From contig CALOBG010000036.1 of the NCBI GenBank assembly GCA_942490995.1, forward strand, positions 78,498 through 142,497: a DNA stretch of 64,000 nucleotides, read 5' to 3'. Numbering within the stretch: the first letter of the stretch is position 1; each line of letters opens with the position of its first letter. This DNA comes from UBA981 sp942490995. Lineage in GTDB: Bacteria > Pseudomonadota > Gammaproteobacteria > Ga0077536. Shown one piece after another: positions 60,937-64,000 of the stretch. A program made the position numbers and the translations under genes. Under the pieces are notes generated by a model that had not been told where the DNA came from, did no database searches, and worked only from the letters and a program-made list of their open reading frames with translations.

Positions 60937-62238
60937 ATGATCGCGTCCAATCTATTGAATTCTATCTGGAAATATCTGCCCCCCTGGAGCCTGCTGGTGC
61001 TTGCCAGCGCGGCTTCGGCGATGGAGCTCGACCGCATCGTGGCGGTCGTCGAAGAAGACGTCGTGATGGAAAGCGAACTCGATGAACAGATGAATCGAGT
61101 CCGCGCCCAGTTGCGTCAGCAGGGCACCCAGATGCCGCCGACATCGGTGCTCGAACGCCAGGTCATGGAACGCCTGGTACTGGAAAAAATCCAGCTCCAG
61201 GTGGCCGACCGCGCGGGTGTCGACGTGACCGAGGAAGCCCTCGACCGGGCCGTCTCCGACATCGCCGAACGCAACGAACTGACGATCGACCAGTTCAAGG
61301 AAATCCTCGCCTCCGAAGGCTTCGAGTTCGACCGCTTCCGCGACCAGATCCGGCAGGAAATCGTGATCGCGAAGCTGCGCAAATCCGAGGTCGACAATCG
61401 CGTCAAAGTCCGCGACCGGGAATTGGAAAACTACCTGCGCAACGAATCCAACGCCGACGCCGACAACGTCGAGTACCGCCTCGCGCATATCCTGATCGCG
61501 ACGCCCAGCGGTTCGAGCGACGACCAGGTGCGCGCGGCGCGCGCGAAAGCAGAAGACGCTCTGCAGCGGATCAATAACGGCGAGGATTTCAAATCGGTTG
61601 CCATCAGCGTGTCGGACGGCCAGCAGGCCCTCGACGGTGGCGATCTCGGTTGGCGCAAAGGCAGCCAGATCCCATCCCTGTTTGCCGATTCGGTGAGCAC
61701 CATGGAGATCGGTGATACCTCCAGCATTATTACCAACCCGAGCGGCTTTCACCTCGTCAAACTGACCGATCAGCGCAGCGGCGACAAAGTCATGGTCGAG
61801 CAGCACCTCACCCGCCATATTCTTATCAAGCCCAACGAACTGCTGTCGCGCAGCGGCGCTCTGAACCGCATCAACCAGATCCGGCTACGTATCGAGAGCG
61901 GCGCCGATTTTGCGCGGCTGGCGCGAACCAACTCCGACGACCGCGGTTCGGCGCTCAAGGGCGGCAGTCTGGGCTGGGTGACTGAGGGTCGCATGGTGCC
62001 GGAGTTCGAGGAAGTGATGCTCGCTATCGACGTGGGCCAACTCAGCCAGCCGTTCGAATCGGAATTCGGTTTCCATATCCTGCAGGTCACCGAGCGTCGC
62101 CAGTACGACGGTACCGAGGAAGTCAAACGGGACCGCGCCATGCGCGCCATCCGGCAACAGAAAATCGACGAAAGGCGGCAGTCATGGCTGCGTCGTCTGC
62201 GCGACGAAGCCTATGTCGAATACCGTACCGACGAGTAA
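60937..62238 (+). CDS. surA: peptidyl-prolyl isomerase / outer-membrane chaperone SurA
   Basis: Periplasmic chaperone for outer-membrane proteins such as LptD; 433 residues. A signal peptide ends at SAASA near residue 28. The N-terminal chaperone part (ELDRIVAVVEEDVVMESELDEQM) is followed by two parvulin domains, with VEYRLAHILI to GGDLGWRKGSQIPSLF and HLTRHILIKP to GGSLGWVTEGRMVPEFEE, and a short C-terminal helix. pdxA begins 26 bases before its stop. Confidence 0.95.
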   Translation: MIASNLLNSIWKYLPPWSLLVLASAASAMELDRIVAVVEEDVVMESELDEQMNRVRAQLRQQGTQMPPTSVLERQVMERLVLEKIQLQVADRAGVDVTEEALDRAVSDIAERNELTIDQFKEILASEGFEFDRFRDQIRQEIVIAKLRKSEVDNRVKVRDRELENYLRNESNADADNVEYRLAHILIATPSGSSDDQVRAARAKAEDALQRINNGEDFKSVAISVSDGQQALDGGDLGWRKGSQIPSLFADSVSTMEIGDTSSIITNPSGFHLVKLTDQRSGDKVMVEQHLTRHILIKPNELLSRSGALNRINQIRLRIESGADFARLARTNSDDRGSALKGGSLGWVTEGRMVPEFEEVMLAIDVGQLSQPFESEFGFHILQVTERRQYDGTEEVKRDRAMRAIRQQKIDERRQSWLRRLRDEAYVEYRTDE

Positions 62239-63229
62239 ACCGAACCCTGCGCGCATCGCCCTGACTCCCGGAGAGCCGGCCGGCATCGGTCCGGACCTGG
62301 CCATCATGCTGGCGCTCGAAGCGCCGCTTGCCGCGATTGCGCATTTCGCCGATCCCGGGCTGATCGCAATGCGCGCCGAAGAACTCGGGGTCGGGTTACG
62401 CATCATCGAGTTGCGTCGCGCGAGCGACGCGGTGCCAACGGCGGCCGGCAGCATCCAGATTGTCCCGGTCAGTGCTGCCGCGCCGTGCTCGCCAGGCCGA
62501 CCGGATACGCGCAATGCGCGTTATGTGCTGGATTGCCTTGACCAGGCGGTGGCAGCCTGCGCGGACGGCAACCTGTGCGCGCTCGTCACCGGACCGCTCA
62601 ACAAGGCCGTGATCAACGACGCCGGGGTACGCTTTTCCGGCCACACCGAATACCTCGCCGAACGCCTCGCCGTGGCCCTGCCGGTCATGCTGCTGGCGAC
62701 CCGTGACCTGCGCGTCGCCCTGCTGACCACGCACGTGCCGCTACACCAGGTGCCAGCTCTGGTCACTCGGGAACTGCTCGGCGCGGTGCTCGACATCGTG
62801 CATCAGGACGTGCGCCGCAAGTTCGGCATCGAGCGGCCCCGGATCTGCGTTTGCGGCCTCAACCCGCATGCCGGCGAACAGGGTCACCTCGGTGGCGAAG
62901 AAGCTGCGGTACTGGTCCCGGCCATCGCCGACGCACGTCGGCGTGGAATCGAGGTCGAGGGCCCGCTGCCGGCCGATACCGCCTTTACCCGCGAACAGCG
63001 CCGCCGCTTCGACGTGATCCTGGCGATGTACCACGATCAGGGCCTGACCGCGCTCAAGGCGCTCAGCTTTGGCGATGCGGTCAACATCACGCTGGGACTG
63101 CCGATCGTGCGCACTTCGGTCGATCACGGCACGGCCTTCGACCTCGCTGGACGCGGTGGTGCGGATCCGGCCAGTCTGCGCGCTGCCATTACCATGGCCG
63201 CCGAGCTGGGAACCGCACATGGCGGATGA
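62213..63229 (+). CDS. pdxA: 4-hydroxythreonine-4-phosphate dehydrogenase PdxA
   Basis: Oxidises 4-phosphohydroxythreonine in pyridoxal phosphate synthesis; 338 residues. Visible are IALTPGEPAGIGPDL, VTGPLNKAVINDAGVRFSGHTEYLAE with substrate-binding His, TTHVPL, CGLNPHAGEQGHLGGEE and AMYHDQGLTALKAL, the zinc-binding histidine sites. The ATG at 62213 lies within surA; its stop lies within the start of rsmA, so the three genes overlap. It also supplies the cofactor needed by the PhnW-like transaminase, though that link is generic. Confidence 0.95.
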   Translation: MSNTVPTSKPNPARIALTPGEPAGIGPDLAIMLALEAPLAAIAHFADPGLIAMRAEELGVGLRIIELRRASDAVPTAAGSIQIVPVSAAAPCSPGRPDTRNARYVLDCLDQAVAACADGNLCALVTGPLNKAVINDAGVRFSGHTEYLAERLAVALPVMLLATRDLRVALLTTHVPLHQVPALVTRELLGAVLDIVHQDVRRKFGIERPRICVCGLNPHAGEQGHLGGEEAAVLVPAIADARRRGIEVEGPLPADTAFTREQRRRFDVILAMYHDQGLTALKALSFGDAVNITLGLPIVRTSVDHGTAFDLAGRGGADPASLRAAITMAAELGTAHGG

Positions 63230-64000
63230 ATCGCGCGCTGCCCGCCACCGTCCACGCAAACGCTTTGGACAACACTTCCTGAACGATCAGTATGTCGTCG
63301 ATCGCATCGTCGAGCTGATCGGCGCCCAACCGGGCGAGACGATCATCGAGATCGGTCCGGGTGGCGGGGTCCTGACGCGCCCGCTGCTTGCCTCCGGCGC
63401 CGACGTCACGGCGATTGAAGTCGATCGCGACCTGAGCCAGGCGCTGCGCCTGGAATTCGCCGCCGCGGCGAACTTTACCCTGTACAACGAGGACGTTCTC
63501 GCCTTCGACCTGGCGCGGCTGGAACCTGGCCCGCGGCCGTGGAAAATCGTCGGCAACCTGCCCTACAACATTTCCACGCCGCTGATCATGCACCTGCTCG
63601 AGTACGCCGGGAACTGCGCGGAAATGACATTCATGCTGCAGCGTGAGGTCGCTGAGCGGCTGGCCGCAACGGCGGGAAGCGCGGCCTATGGCCGGCTCAG
63701 CATCATGGCGCAGCGCCGCGCACGTATCCACACGCGCCTTGACGTGCCGGCAGCGAGTTTCACACCACCACCTAAAGTCGAATCCAGTGTCGTGCAACTG
63801 GTACCCTACGCTTTGACCTGCGCGGCCGGCGTCGAGCGGTGCCTCGATGACCTGGTCCGTCAGGCCTTTTCCCAGCGCCGCAAAACCGTGGCGAGATCGC
63901 TCAGGGACCGGGTTCCCAAGGCCATGTTCGCGGCCTGCGGAATCGATCCCGGGGCGCGCCCCGAAGTCCTGTCCGGTCACGATTTCGAACGCCTCGCCAA
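63219..64000 (+). CDS. rsmA: 16S rRNA dimethyladenosine transferase RsmA (5' part, runs off window)
   Basis: Methylates two adjacent adenosines in helix 45 of 16S rRNA. The ATG at 63219 gives MADESRAARHRPRKRFGQHF, followed by the SAM site IIEIGPGGGVLTRPLL, the acidic AIEVDRDL and the catalytic NLPYNIST. FTPPPKVESSVVQL and QAFSQRRKTVARSL are also typical. About 260 codons are present without a stop, so the last few codons are outside the window. It overlaps the pdxA end by 11 bases. Confidence 0.95.
   Translation, partial: MADESRAARHRPRKRFGQHFLNDQYVVDRIVELIGAQPGETIIEIGPGGGVLTRPLLASGADVTAIEVDRDLSQALRLEFAAAANFTLYNEDVLAFDLARLEPGPRPWKIVGNLPYNISTPLIMHLLEYAGNCAEMTFMLQREVAERLAATAGSAAYGRLSIMAQRRARIHTRLDVPAASFTPPPKVESSVVQLVPYALTCAAGVERCLDDLVRQAFSQRRKTVARSLRDRVPKAMFAACGIDPGARPEVLSGHDFERLA

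Noticed and set aside
1..64000. CRISPR arrays, insertion sequences, prophage or toxin-antitoxin genes
   Set aside because: I looked for regularly spaced repeats, transposase or integrase motifs and small paired genes and saw none.

Overview
The window reads as chromosome of a high-GC Gammaproteobacterium, probably an environmental or metagenome-derived genome. The evidence is the lptD-surA-pdxA-rsmA block, mpl, rsxB-nth, aroC-prmB, the MlaA/D/E/F outer-membrane lipid asymmetry parts, glcEF and a PomA/PomB-type stator. I saw no rRNA, tRNA, CRISPR array, transposase or phage gene.

Region 1 (0-19.4 kb) is a lipid locus. A hopanoid operon (squalene synthase, hpnG, hpnN, a CDP-alcohol phosphatidyltransferase, hpnA) is linked by three successive GTGA stop/start overlaps. 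Beyond hpnL on the other strand lies a tight phosphonate operon: Fe(II)/2-oxoglutarate oxygenase, stand-alone cytidylyltransferase, PEP mutase with a fused nucleotidyltransferase domain, phosphonopyruvate decarboxylase and 2-aminoethylphosphonate (AEP) transaminase. It is followed by dxs on the other strand and then hpnH, hpnB, an MlaC-like hpnM and mlaA. So a complete route from PEP to CMP-AEP, plus a candidate enzyme to place AEP on a lipid alcohol, sits inside a hopanoid cluster. Several genes between 10.9 and 13.9 kb carry multiple single-base frame breaks but keep full family length, which looks more like sequence error than decay.

Region 2 (19.4-29.2 kb) is mostly housekeeping: glcF, glcE, aroC, prmB and htpG on the minus strand, then mutS and fdxA on the plus strand. 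Region 3 (29.8-42.4 kb) is a signalling and lipid-transport island. A CHASE2 Ser/Thr kinase, a PP2C phosphatase and a tandem-FHA protein face a CHASE2 class III nucleotide cyclase. The cyclase ends a minus-strand run of DUF1841, RsbU-type phosphatase, RsbW-type kinase, STAS protein, MlaE, MlaF, MlaD and an auxiliary lipoprotein. A partner-switching module is therefore joined to an Mla-type lipid transporter, and its STAS protein overlaps the permease gene.

Region 4 (42.4-64 kb) holds nth, rsxB, metG, mrp, dcd, a PilZ protein, pomB/pomA-like stator genes, cysG, msrB, an orphan OmpR-type regulator, a ROK sugar kinase, ispG, a membrane protein of unknown function, mpl, a LON-domain protein, lptD, surA, pdxA and the 5' part of rsmA, which runs off the window. 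A family of about 143-bp palindromic elements (two full copies, two left-end fragments) sits between genes, three of the four abutting TAG stop codons.
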